Made by a program: the position numbers and the translations under genes. The notes beneath the pieces are model-generated. The model was not told the origin of the DNA, made no database searches, and was given only the letters and a program-made list of their open reading frames with translations. A DNA stretch of 64,000 nucleotides, taken from the NCBI GenBank assembly GCA_033807695.1, contig CM066301.1, positions 4,650,001 to 4,714,000 on the forward strand, read 5' to 3'. Source of the DNA: Daedaleopsis sinensis (taxonomy: Eukaryota > Basidiomycota > Agaricomycetes > Polyporales > Polyporaceae). Below, one piece after another: positions 1 through 10,867 of this stretch; the first letter of the stretch is position 1; each line of letters begins with the position of its first letter.

Positions 1-46
1 CAATATTCGTGTTGTGCAGTCACTCACCTATGCGTTCCCCCGCTAG

Positions 47-258
47 TTGTCCTCGCGAAGGACTTCAAGCTGACCGCCGGTCGCGTGGAGATCACCGTTC
101 CGTCCGTCGAGAGCAGCGACGACTACGAGCTCGTCTGTGAGTGTCCTACTCCTCCGCATCTGTCGCTGTGCGAATGAACTTACTGACTCTGATTGGGGCG
201 ATCCGTAGTGTTCGGCGACTCGGGCAACTTCAGTCCGAAGTTCACCATCCTCAACTAG
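47..258 (+). CDS. Kre9/Knh1-like small secreted protein, 3' part only
   Basis: This is the end of a gene whose start lies before the window. Two exons are visible: 47-136, opening after an acceptor 'cccccgctag', and 209-258, joined by an intron 137-208 (gtgagt...gtag). The joined reading frame has the family pattern 'VLAKDFKLTAGRVEITVP', then 'YELV', then 'LFGDSGNFSP', and ends at a TAG at 256-258. This is the C-terminal half of the Kre9/Knh1-like N-terminal (Ser-Thr-rich GPI-anchored) family, which in basidiomycetes makes many small secreted or wall-associated proteins. It matches the full-length paralog at 1565-2118 in both sequence and intron placement. The exact role of such short forms is unknown; wall association is inferred from the family. 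Confidence 0.75.
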
Positions 259-1459
259 TCCGGCACACGCGATCCTCACGTTTACGACGGACTGACGTCT
301 ATCACGGACTTCATGCGATTGCGATCACGCTTAGCTTCAACGACACGGACTCTTTCATGACTATCGGACTCACATCGGACATCGGACTCATGTAGCATTT
401 GTACGACAATCGCGTAATCTGTAGTAACAACCATGTAGTGTAGTCAGCCTGTAGCGCATTACGCACAGCTCCAATTCCCAGCTACGTTTGCGAACCAGTC
501 GAGGGAAAGCAACTCACCGCCCGGCACCCATCCTACGAGCAGCGAGGACGTCTGCCAGTCAACCCTACGTCTGCGACCTCTGGTCACCCATCCCTCGCCT
601 CTAGCGACTGAGTCCTAGACCTCGACGCGGGCTAACTCGGCCGTCGTTCCTTTCCCCACCAAAAGGGCCAGCTGACCGCGCACAGGGGCGTGCAGTCGTG
701 CGATTGCGACGGAGGAAGAGGAGGATAATCAGACTCGACTCACCACGAATGATCACCCCAGTAATGACGACGCGGAGGTGGCGGGGCAGGTGGGTCAGGT
801 GGACCGTGGTCGCCGGTGTGTCCGGTGTGTCCGACAGTACTTGAGGAGTTGCGCGGATGCAGCTCTTGTAAGTTGTGACTCTAGGCCTGTCGCTCGGATG
901 GCGGACGCGGGTGACTCATGTACATGAACTCGATTCGTGCTTCCGCGATCGACAGACCGGTCTCTGCTTTCCGCGTGCTTTGCAGCCATCGTTGGAATAC
1001 TTGAAGAGGCCACGGGTGTCGAGGCGGCCTGCAAGGCAGCCGATTTGTCCGTGGCTCCATACCTGTTGCTCCGTGCGTTCAGTCTTCAGTGTAAGAAACG
1101 AGACAAAGACTCAGATAGTCCCAGGATAGTCCTCAGAGTTCAAGAAGGTAGGTAAACGCAATGTGGACACAGTGTACTAGAGTGCCGGTTAGACCCGGAA
1201 GCGATCGGGAGAGGCGGAAGGTACGGCAATGCTACGTCATGTGACCGTCACGACCACGTGCGCGTGGCCCGGTGTGACGCGGGGGCGGCGGACGAGACTC
1301 ATCCGGGGTTGCATCCGCGTCGGTCGACTCGGTCAACGCGTCAGTCACCGCTCTTCCGTCGCCGTTCCTCCTAAGTACCCTCCTCATGCCTCTTACAACC
1401 TCGAATAATCGCGCTGAGGAGTTCTCTTGCGCCTCAAGCGTCACCCAGTCACCGCTGGC
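259..1459. other. intergenic, nothing recognised
   Basis: About 1.2 kb between the two Kre9-like genes. Several short frames are open, but none has splice structure or a motif I can recognise. The end of it is the promoter of the next gene. Confidence 0.5.
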
Positions 1460-1465
1460 TATATA
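1460..1465 (+). promoter_or_regulatory. TATA box of the Kre9-like gene
   Basis: TATATA lies about 105 bp before the ATG at 1565, a normal distance for a fungal TATA promoter with a short leader. A strong TATA box suggests a regulated, well-expressed gene. Confidence 0.5.
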
Positions 1466-1564
1466 CTTAGACTGCTTGCTTGACCACAAAATATCATCCC
1501 AACTCCCTCCAGCCTTTTGTTCCTCTCAACCAATCTTCACCACCTCGCACTCCCTCTGCTCAGC

Positions 1565-2118
1565 ATGATGTTCACTGCCCCGCTTGTTGTGCTCGCCGCC
1601 ATGTCTACGGTCGTCTTTGCCTCCCCATCTTTGGAGGCTCGCGCCGACGTGTATTCCCCCGTCGTTACCTACCCGCACCACGGGACGATTTGGTACAGCG
1701 GGCAGAGACACAATGTCACCTGGTGAGTCAAGCCTTCGTTCGACTCTACTTATCCCTCCGCTCACACGACATTTTTATTATAGGGATGCTTCACATCCTC
1801 CCCAGAACATCTCCCACCCCAAGGGGCGGATTTTGCTTCGCAAGGGACGTGTGACCACCGATGGTGCGACAACTGTTTCCCTCAGCATAGGATATGGCTG
1901 ACCTGTACCGCAGTCGTCCTTGCTAAAGGCTTCAATCTCACTCTGGGTCGTCTTGAGGTCACCGTGCCTTACGTCCAGACCGGCACGAACTACAAACTCG
2001 TTCGTGAGTATTCGACATTGCGTACCCTCGAAATACACATCACTCACGATTTTGAATGTCCCTTACAGTGCTCGGCGACCCGAGCAACCTCAGCCAGTCC
2101 TTCACAATCAACAACTGA
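1565..2118 (+). CDS. Kre9/Knh1-like small secreted protein
   Basis: Four exons are inferred: 1565-1722, 1784-1863, 1914-2003 and 2069-2118, giving 125 residues. All phases agree. The N-terminus is a clear signal peptide (MMFTAPLVVLAAMSTVVFA, cleavage near Ala19-Ser20). It is followed by 'PVVTYPHHGTIWYSGQRHNV' and 'PPQNISHPKGRILLRKG', the hallmark of the Kre9/Knh1-like N-terminal domain, a beta-sandwich found in fungal wall proteins. Two N-glycosylation sites (NVT, NIS) are visible. There is no C-terminal GPI signal or Ser/Thr-rich tail, so the product is probably freely secreted. The start was chosen at the double ATG that opens the signal peptide, although the frame is open back to 1517. It is a tandem relative of the partial gene at the window start. 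The second intron begins GTGCGA, a weak donor. Confidence 0.85.
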
Positions 2119-2722
2119 GATGGAGCGATGTTTCTTTCCTCCGAGCGAGAACGTCCGCGCCCGCATGATTGTAGTCCCTCCCACCATGTATGAACGGACG
2201 GAACATGTACAATGATTTATACACAAACTAACGATGTTGTAATCCTCCATTTGTATCATCTCGCTTGTATGCCACATTCACAACATAATGTTGAAAAAAG
2301 TACGCCCATAAATCTCAGTTCCGTCGCTACATTTCGAGCCGATATCTGGAGATATAATCGCGTTCAACTCCTTGAACAGTACACCGTGACTCAACGTGTC
2401 GTTGGTTGCAAAACCAACCTGATCAGGAATACCAAGAATAACGCATATGGATTTGCCTACCGCTCCGCATTTCAACTCGTTGGACCTTACTTCTAGTACC
2501 AGTTTTGATCAAGCCCGTGTGCCGTGAAGGGATGTCGCCTGGGTGGGTGTATGCTGTGACATTTGTCGGTGTCTTCGTTCGAGTGCTCGTGGACGCGCAA
2601 GTTGCTGTCCAGGTCGCCCCGTAACGTGGTTGTGATTGAACGTATCAAACCTTTGATACTTTGCTCTAAATCATAGACTATGGCTAGGTTAATCGTCTTG
2701 GTAGCGTGATGGTACAAGCTCA
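2119..2722. other. 3' flank, nothing recognised
   Basis: About 600 bp after the Kre9-like stop and before the MITE. It is more AT-rich than its surroundings. No gene is supported. Confidence 0.5.
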
Positions 2723-2730
2723 GCGCTCAG

Positions 2731-3337
2731 TAGGGTAGAGGCAATAATTCATATTTAGTGACCGCATATATGATGACCATGTTAATAACAGGTTATTAAC
2801 TGTCATTTATTCGGGGGGTCTAAGTGGGCTGTCATAAATGGTCATTACGGTCAGCGCTTATATCAAAACGAGCTACTAAAATCATGTCTCAGAGCTCAAT
2901 TGTCAAGACTACTAGCTTAGGCTATCAACTGAGTATATTATCTGTTACTTGACTTTGTTCAGAAAGCAGACGGGGGTCGGTCTAGGGCATAGACTGAGCC
3001 TGACTCTGCCAGTGCGCGGCAAAACTGATATTTAGCGCCTGCCAGCGCTAGTCGCAGTAAAGTTCGAGTATCGAAAGCTTGTCGTCGGGACTCATTCACG
3101 AGAAAATTATACCACAATAGCCTGCGCTAGAGGTCGGTACATTGCTGCAAGTTCAAGATAGGAATAGACAGGAATACGCCTTCGTAATGACGAGAATCTA
3201 GAGCCGATGTGAGAAAGTATAAGCGCCCTTAAGCGCCCGGTTATTAACTGGTAATAACAGCTGTCATTAATGGCCGTCTCGAGGACTAGTTAATAACTGT
3301 CAGGTCATAAATGAAATGATTTTCTGCCTCTACCCTA
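2731..3337. mobile_element. hAT-like MITE with 8-bp target-site duplication
   Basis: A 607-bp element begins TAGGGTAGAGGC at 2731 and ends with the exact inverse GCCTCTACCCTA at 3337. It is flanked on both sides by the identical 8-mer GCGCTCAG (2723-2730 and 3338-3345). TAGGG-type ends plus an 8-bp duplication are the signature of the hAT superfamily. The inside has no transposase frame. Near both ends it holds several copies of a palindrome-like unit around GTTATTAACTG and 'TGTCATTTAT' (about 2780-2810 and 3238-3312), as expected for subterminal transposase sites. It is therefore a non-autonomous element needing a transposase from elsewhere. The perfect duplication suggests a fairly recent insertion. 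Confidence 0.85.
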
Positions 3338-3720
3338 GCGCTCAGTACTTGCCAGCTAAGAACCGTACCGTGGCCGTGTCGTGACGGATCATCCAGTCAC
3401 GCTCCTGTGACTTGACGCGTCCGTTCAACAACGCCGCGTCTCGACTGCAAGTGGTCCTCGTCCTCCTCATCTCTCCTGCCACCTTGCCGCTTGATTCTCT
3501 AGCCTGCGCTGTGGTCTCTCTTTATCACTCTGCCAGTGGGCGATATTCTTTCAGCCGGACCTTGGATGCCGGCTCGTTTCCCATTGCTCAATTCTCCCGC
3601 GACTCGGATACTAGGTACGCGCACTCACTGGGCTCGTTATGTTGACAACCTTGGGAGATATGCTCAATACAGGTGTGCACCGGCTAGGCCCCCGCGCGTC
3701 TATTACACGTATTGCTTGCT

Positions 3721-5245
3721 ATGTTTGCTACTCCATTCCTCAACTATGATACTATTCGCGAAATCCTTTCACACCTCCCTCAGAGTCTGCGTGCGCATCG
3801 CTCATGTGCACTTGTCGATTCTTCTACCATGAGGCGGGACGATTTATTGCACAAGATGGAGTGATCCTACGCAAGCCAAGGAAGATCGCATCATTTACCC
3901 TCTTCATCTCGGGAGAGGATCGGTCGCGTTGCCTCTGCATTCGCAAGCTGCGTATAGATCACTCTTATAACGAAAACGCTCTCCGCCAGCTTTCCCTATG
4001 TCTTCATCATCTGACGTCCCTCGCCTCCCTCACGGTCTCGGGCGACGAGCAATTCAAGATCTCTCCTCCTTTTGCAACCGCAGTCGCGCAGCTCACCTCC
4101 CTCCTCCACCTCGAGATATCGGGCGTCGGACACATATCCTGCTTCATCCTCCTGACTGTTCAGTCCAAGCAGCTTCGCTCAATAAAGCTCGGCTGGCTAA
4201 CTGAACACGAAGGTCTGGATTCGCATGAGACACAGAAGATCGAATACCACCCGGTAGCACTACTCTCCCAGTGGACCTCCTCCCTTGAGTCCGTCGCATG
4301 CTCCGCCTGGTTCACGTCACTCGACCTGCCAGTATTTCCGCATGTCTACCCGAAAATGCACAAGCTTTCGATCGATTGGGATGATTTCCCCCTCGTGGCT
4401 CCCTACATCCGTGCGTACCCGAATCTCAAATGGATCGACTTCCACACAGCCGACATAGTAGATTGGGAGTATGAGGAAGACAGGATCCGTGCGCACCACG
4501 AGCTTAACGTGCGCAACCAGTCCACCGGCGCCGGCTCACGGTGGCAGGAACTCGAGGGCGTCGATGGACGTGTCATTGACTTTTACCTCCTGGGCATCGT
4601 CTCCCCTATATCCCGCGTCAGCTTCTGCGATGTAGTTCAGTCAGAGCGCGATCTGGACGTATTGCCCGAGATACTCGCTTACGCTCGGCCCAAGGAGCTG
4701 AAGATCGAGGGCGACTGCAAGCATATCCTGTACGCGGACAACGGCCTCTTAGACATGTTGCAGACGGCAGCCGGGTCGCGCCTTGAGAACCTCCTCTTGC
4801 TCATCAAACTGAGCGTGAGTGACCGAGAGGTCGATATAGCTGCCGCGCTGGTACGTGATGATACACCACCCAACGTCGAATGACACTGACCCTCGCGTCG
4901 CGTGTGGCAGGGAAGATTGGGAGCGGCGTTGAGGAGGTGTCCCCTACGCCGTCTGCGCCTGTGTGTCCGCGGCACTGGCATACTTAACCCCATACCGCAC
5001 CCGCTCTGTCTGGTGGAGGAGTTGCCCCTCACTCTCGCCGAGCGTTCCCTGCAGGCATTCGACCTCGCTGCGTACTCGCGTGAGCTCGGGAGTGCGCTCA
5101 CGTCCCGCTCACGTCCCTCACGGAGGCCGTCTTCGTGATCTCAGGTATTCGCAACGACGACTCGGAGAGGCGTCTCTCTTATATCCCCCCTCGTACCGGC
5201 GTCGACATCCCACAGCAAGAGTGGCCAATGGATTGGGAGCTATGA
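3721..5245 (+). pseudogene. F-box protein, broken by two frameshifts
   Basis: Homologous along its length to the intact gene at 5720-7289 on the other strand. The F-box part reads from ATG 3721 ('PFLNYDTIREILSHLP'). The frame then has to change near 3805-3815 to continue as 'RFFYHEAG', matching 'WFFYHEAA' in the relative. The long middle (3804-4850) is a leucine-rich region. A 60-bp intron 4851-4910 sits exactly where the relative has one. The last exon runs 'LRRLRLCVRG...LQAFDLAAYS' and meets an 11-bp direct duplication, CGCTCACGTCC twice at 5095-5116, which throws it out of frame to a stop at 5136-5138. Beyond the duplication the expected tail is still readable up to TGA 5243-5245. Either this is a recent pseudogene, or a shorter protein from ATG 3804 is made without its F-box. 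Two independent breaks favour the first. Confidence 0.75.
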
Positions 5246-5719
5246 TGGGATATGCGCTCGACGTGAGGGAGAGTGAGTGGGCATGTACGCATTTCACCGG
5301 ATCCGAGGGTCGCTGACGCAACTTCTGCCAGACAAGTTGGGTTGTATTGACGCGTATACCGGGCTGAGAGCGCTGTCCTGGTATCACTGTTCATGCTGTC
5401 AATGAAAATATGTCGCCGTGCCGCTATAATTATCATACACCCTGGATCCGGGGCCATGCTCATTTCTGTGTACAACATCATTCTCCCAGCCTCTGCACGT
5501 ATTGCATTGTAACTGACATTACATTTCTTCGGCCTCAGCATCTCCGCGCGAAGACCCAGTGGACGTCTAGCAGTCAGAAATGATCATATTAATGTTAACT
5601 TTTCCAAGACTGAGAAATTATGCGCTACTACGCGACATTTCAATGCTCGTAATCTGTCGCTCGATGCGGTCATTTTCAGGGACAGGGCAACCTATGGATA
5701 GACTAACCTCTACCGTCTA
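5246..5719. other. intergenic between convergent F-box copies, nothing recognised
   Basis: About 470 bp between the 3' ends of the broken plus-strand F-box gene and the intact minus-strand one. It will hold both 3' untranslated regions. Nothing else is visible. Confidence 0.5.
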
Positions 5720-7289
5720 TCACAGCTCCCACATCTTCCCACGATAACGCTCTAGACTGTCTTCCTCGACCATCCCAGCCGGAGTTGCGACAATATCCTC
5801 CATCTCCCGGATGCCATTGATGGCTACGGCGACGTCTTCAAGGGAGGGGATCGAAGATTCAAGGGTTCGTGCATATGCAACAGCATCGAATGACTTGAGC
5901 GAATGTTCCGCACGAGTGACCCGTTCGATATGCCGGGACAGAACACTACCCCAGACCCGAAGCCGCAGCCGACGCAGTGAGCAAACATGCGTTAGGGTCT
6001 CCGAGAATGAGATCTGTTTAGATAGAGTTGTTGCGTCAGTGCCACTCAGTCCGGTCCACAGCGCCGATCCCACGTACCAAGGCTGCAGCGATATCGGCCT
6101 CGCTGTGAATTTGGTCCAGCTCTATGTTCAGAACGAGATTCTCGAGCCGGGAGCCCGCGGGGGTCTGTAAGATGACGGCAAGATTATTCTTGGGGTGCAA
6201 AAGCAACACGCCGCTACCGCGCGTGATCCGGAGTTGCTTCGGGCGTGCAAATGGTAAAGTCTCGAGGAGCATGTCGCGAGATCTGTGATGTTGGCTCCTG
6301 AGGGTATGGCCGCTGAGCTCGAGACGGTCGATGAGGCAGGTTGGAGCGAGGATGTAGAGGTCTGTGATGCTCCCAACGAGCTGTTCGAGTTTGGTCCATG
6401 CCACTCCGTCTAGCTGGCTCTTCACGTTCAGAGCGCGATGCTCCTGAAGACGCGTCATTAGCGTGCCGGTCCTATCCACCCTCACTAGTTCCCCGTAGTT
6501 GATGTCTTCAAGACAAAGCCGGGTAAGGTTGGGAAACGCGTGGACGTAAGGAAGAATAGAAGGGTAGTTGTCGTCGTTGAACGAGAACTCGCGCATCTTT
6601 GGATAGACGGTCGGTAAGAGAGGTAGGTTGCAAGCTGTATACCAGTTTTGGCAGGTGAGAGTTTCAAGGGTGTCGCACGAGTTCGAGAGGAGCTGAACGG
6701 GGTGCATGGACTCCTGCATCCTGAGTGCCTCATGGTCTGGGCCGTCTCGATGATATGGAAGCCACATCACATCTGCAGATTGCAGCTTGGATCGTAACGA
6801 GTTAATCAGTGAGACGAACATGGGTCCGGCACCTTCAATCTTGAGATGTCGGAGGGATGTGAGCGACGCGATGGCGGCGTACAGCTCGGGGGTGGGATCG
6901 AGGGAGTCTTCTCCTGTCAAGCCGATGGTCGTTAATGATGACATGCGAGGAATATGGTCGGAGAGCCACTGGAGGTCCCACTCGGACATATCATGCTCAT
7001 GAGCACCAACATGCACTTCGCGCACATATCGAAGACGTGTTCCATTCTCGGCGCAGACGAATCGGGCGAAGCGTTCAACGTCCCATGTGTCAGAGAGATA
7101 TACAGGGTGCTGCAACGCAGCTTTGGCTGCTTCGTGATAGAAGAACCAAGAGGTGCGCATGAGAGAAGCACATGTGGGCAGACGGAGGTGAGATGAGATC
7201 TCGCGGATTATGTCGACGTTGAGGAGCGGTAAGGCAGACATGTCGGAAGTTAGGCGAACAGCCTCCGCAGGTCCTGAACTATCATTCAT
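5720..7289 (-). CDS. F-box protein with leucine-rich region
   Basis: Two exons on the minus strand, 7289-6078 and 6013-5720, with a 64-bp intron 6014-6077 (gtacgt...aacag), give 501 residues. The N-terminus contains an F-box: 'LPLLNVDIIREISSHLRLP' at about residues 20-38, continuing 'TSWFFYHEAA'. The rest is a series of leucine-rich stretches such as 'LTSLRHLKIEG' and 'HAFPNLTRLCLED'. F-box proteins link a substrate to Skp1 and cullin in SCF ubiquitin ligases; the solenoid would choose the substrate, which is unknown. Large F-box families of this kind are usual in Agaricomycetes. ATG 7289 opens the frame; a second Met about 16 residues in, just before the F-box, is also possible. Of the three close relatives in the window it is the only unbroken copy. 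Confidence 0.8.
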
Positions 7290-8049
7290 AACGGAATCAT
7301 AACAAGGGCGTCAGCAATGGGTAGAATCACTGTGGCTGTGTAAGATGAGTACTGACTAGATGATAGGGAAGGTAGAACCGCAGCCACACCAACGCAATGC
7401 TATCGCAGTCCAGAGAGCAGTATCTGGCCGAGTAGTCCCTGGCCGAGTACCACGGTTAGGGCGCAGAATGACCTGATGTTATATGCGACTGTCTGGTTCA
7501 AGTACTCACCCTGCTAAGTACAGATCAATCCAACTTATGGCAGTGGCACGGTACCACACGGTCGCGGTAATGACTAGTAGTGTTGTGCGTGGCCTGAAGG
7601 TTACTGTACTAGGCACTATGATGAGAATGTGTTGAGAAAGTTGACAATAGACTCACTGAGAGATTGAACGAAATCTCTGGAAGCAATAGCGATGAGGGAA
7701 ATCCCGCGCAGTGAAAGTGACCGTCCGCCAGAGGCTGGCCCTGGTGGCACCGTGGCAGTACTCAACAAAGTTGGCGGTTTAAGCGCCAAACGCGTCCAGT
7801 CACAGATCCGTGGCGTGTGACCCTCGTTACTGTCGGTACTCAGGCTGAATCAACCTAACGGTATAACTGCTACTACCATCCACCTCCTCATCGTCGCGGA
7901 ACAACTAAGGTTGATCAACCATGAAGAAATTCGGCATTGTTGTGGCCCAACATCTCGCCAAGTTCAGAGTTGTATGCCTTCTCCAATCGTGAATTATTTT
8001 CACTGCCGCCGGTATGTTCGGATCGCCTCTGTTGTGTGGGATAGAGCAG
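7290..8049. other. intergenic, nothing recognised
   Basis: Upstream of the intact F-box gene. No supported gene or repeat. Short frames near 7919 start with ATG but stop within about 25 codons. Confidence 0.45.
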
Positions 8050-8230
8050 TGACAATGATTTTAACATTGGTATCGATGAGAATGAATGTGAGTCTTCACA
8101 TTCGCATCACTTTAACACCCGCAACAACGCCTACGACGTCTACGTGGTCCATAGTACTACGCCGATGGAGTCTCAAGATCTCACCACTACTGCCTGCACT
8201 CTCCCCGCGGTAGAACAATGCATCTGGTGA
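8050..8230 (+). CDS. unrecognised terminal exon candidate
   Basis: After an acceptor-like 'gagcag' there is an open stretch to TGA 8228-8230 with ordinary codon use. It begins 'DNDFNIGIDENECESSHSHH' and later contains 'NNAYDVYVVHSTTP', ending '...EQCIW'. Four cysteines and many polar residues would fit the end of a small secreted protein. I do not recognise a family. No convincing 5' exon with signal peptide could be joined, so it may be a remnant. Confidence 0.25.
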
Positions 8231-8774
8231 TACGCGCAGCTTACTCGTTGTTCCTGTTTGTTTTGGCCAAGAACAGAAATGTTCTGAACACCGCTCGAAC
8301 CACGAATCGTACGCAAGATCGCGCAGGATCTTGGTAGGACAGGAGCGCGCATCCGGCCTTCAGAGGTCCGTTGACTGTTCAAACATCCGGTCCAATCACC
8401 CCGACTCTAGTGACTCTACCTGCATTCATGTACCGCTGGTCCTGTGCATCGGAGGGCCGAGCGGTGTCTACTGCCCGCTGTTTCCAAAATTATAAGCCGC
8501 GCGCTCACAAGTACCGTGTGATGCCGCCGAAGTCGACTCAGAATCGTCTCTGCTGCGTGTACCGTACGAAACTCCCTACAGATGTGCGAGTGCACGGATG
8601 ATGGCTTGATCTGAGGAATGAGGTGCGTACATGCCACTTGATCGTTCCAAATATTGAATAGCATACTGACCGTTCATTTGCACTTCCCAGCGAACAGATA
8701 GTGGACAACAGAGGAATTCCGACTCGGATCCGCAAAGTTGGCGCGTCCACTCTCTGACCCACCTCGTCACTTCT

Positions 8775-9571
8775 ACCCTTCGTCTTCATCGACGGCATGA
8801 TCATCCCCAACGGCCGCGGTTTCAGCACCGGCTACTCCTTGACACCTCTCGACCACCGCAGGCGACTGCACAACGAAACCAACAAGCATGCTCTTCTGCT
8901 CGCGGGAGCTGTCGAGCATTCGCGCAGGGAATCGAGCAGCACTGTACGCTCGGCATCCAGAAGATCCTGAATCCGCGCGGACATCGAGGTCGCCAAGTAC
9001 GGCTCCGCCGCTATGCGGTCGGGGCCATGGTTCATGGAGGGCGTCGAGGTCGTCCGCGCGCCCATCTTGGGTGAAGCGGTGGATCCCGTTGGAATCGCGA
9101 AGCGGCTGAAGGATTTTTGGAGGACGAGGCGCAGGTGAGTACGCTGTCTACGGTTTAGGGTGATCGTATGTGGGCGTTTGAAGACGAGTACGCGGATGCG
9201 GGCAGGCGTTTCTCTGGATGAATACGTACACGTACATACTCAAACGTGGAGGTCTCGCCGTCGAGAGGCTCCCTCCGCGACCACCCCGACGAGCCCTGTC
9301 TTGTGCACTGCACTGCGGGCAACGACAGGTCCAGCATGCTCGCCGCCTTGATCCCCGCGGTACGCACTTTATTTCGTCCGAGTCTGCACACACGCGGGCT
9401 CGCCGCAGGTACACATTCATACAGCTGCTCGGCGCGTGCGAGGAGGACGTCCCGGGCGACTGACGAGCGTGAGCTCGTCAGTCCCCAGCAGTCCCACACC
9501 TCATCGCGGGCTTCCAGAAAGAGGAGTATCGCGATAGCTGGCAGGGCGCGCTCGACATCGCCACCGCAAAG
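8775..9571 (+). pseudogene. Y_phosphatase3-like tyrosine phosphatase, decayed
   Basis: Pieces of a fungal tyrosine phosphatase of the Y_phosphatase3 type follow one another in the right order but in changing frames: 'FVFIDG' (~8778), 'LFCSRELSSIRAG' (~8890), 'LGIQKIL' (~8950), 'DIEVAKYGS' to 'LKDFW' (~8980-9120), an intron starting gtgagt at 9136, then 'YILKRGGLAVERL' and, in another frame, the active site 'VHCTAGNDRS'. The catalytic CX5R is present: Cys codon 9309-9311, Arg codon 9327-9329. The tail 'FQKEEYRDSWQGALDIA' ends near 9571. At least four frame changes are needed, so no enzyme can be made. The intact parent would hydrolyse phosphotyrosine or phosphoinositide in the cytosol. Confidence 0.65.
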
Positions 9572-9949
9572 TACGTTCCTTTTGCACTGCAATTCTTGTG
9601 TTCTGTTTCATTCGTCTTCCCCCGCTCCTATTGCACATTGTGCACCGCGCATCTCTTCCCCCATGTGACTCCCGGATGTGCTTGGGGCGGCACAGGCTGA
9701 GCGCAGAAGCTCGTCGCGCGGGGGCGCAGCGCGGACCGCCGGGCAGGTTGACCGCTCCAGGTTAAAGCTCGCGCTGGTCTGCCCCTCCGCATATATGTAC
9801 GTCGAACGTCGGACGCGCCCTCACGGCTACTGGCTCTCCGTCGCGCACGGACCGCGACGCCTGGGGTCAACCGTGATCCGAGAACGGCCGGGCGAGGATG
9901 TCTCGTCGATTGTAGAAGCTTTGAAGATGCAGTTCTGACTGTGCCCACA

Positions 9950-10404
9950 CAATTCGAGCACCTTCCCGATACCGGGAGCTCGCGTCAAGGTCGCCGAATC
10001 CGCCTCTGCCGTTTCTGTGCTCGGAACGTTGCAATTGCTGGGCGTCGAGATCGCTCTCCTATCTTCGAACAGGCGATGAACCTGGTAGGACTGGGGACGT
10101 TTCGCAGGATGAGTCGCAGGTGAGTACATCATACAGTCTGGGACGTGCATATGTGCATGATCGCGAACACGTTAGCCGGACCGAGTTGAGCGGTTGTCGG
10201 TCTCGTCGGTCTGAATGGGGCTTATGCGCATGCCATAACAGGACCCAGAGCCTGGTGGAGAGTTGAGCTCCGGGGGAAGAGGGGCGCGTCGCGTGCTATA
10301 GGCGTTTCTGAAGACGAACATGTACAGCCTCAAGAACGGGGTGCCCACTGCCCACCGTCGAGAAGCTCTTCAATCGTCCACCTCCCTTCCCACTGCACAA
10401 CTTC
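9950..10404 (+). pseudogene. second, older phosphatase remnant
   Basis: A more degraded echo of the phosphatase just upstream. 'VAESASAVSVLGTLQLLGVE' (~9993-10050) lines up with 'VAKYGSAAMRSG...EGVEVV' of the first copy. The phrase ending in 'cgcaggtgagtac' occurs after both (9130s and 10110s). Near 10318-10380 'MYSLKNG' and 'EKLFN' match the stretch before the active site. The active site itself is gone. This indicates an old tandem duplication followed by decay of both copies. Confidence 0.4.
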
Positions 10405-10867
10405 TCACTCGGAGCGAGCACGAGCCCATCGTCTGTGCCATGTGCGGTGCATGCTCCCGGGTTCTATCCCTCAGTTCTCGGTGTTGATGGGTGATTTCTC
10501 GTTCGCTGCGGCAGCCTCCTGTAGGGTCCACCGACTTGGACGCGCTGCTTCTTGCTCGTGGGGAGCTTGGGCCAACGAGCACCGAGTCCGCTGCGACTGG
10601 AAGGATAGATGGACGGACAGAGGGTTGCTTAAATCCTGCCGGTTTACGCATGGACGTCGCGCCTGTGTTCTATTAGGTTGTGCGGTGGGAGAGCGCGAGG
10701 ACCGTCGCGTGCAGTATGCATCGCCTTACGCACGAGGTGCGGACCTCGTGCCGTACACTCTGCCAGCGTGGACCCTGTGCCCTGCAAGATGAGTGATATA
10801 CAAGTAGACCGGTACGTAGGATGCAAGTTTCTGACGACACCACCTGCTCACCTCTCTTTGCATTCTC
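10405..10867. other. intergenic, nothing recognised
   Basis: GC-rich spacer before the next F-box-like gene. Open frames here have arginine- and cysteine-rich composition with no splice support and are taken as chance. Confidence 0.4.
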
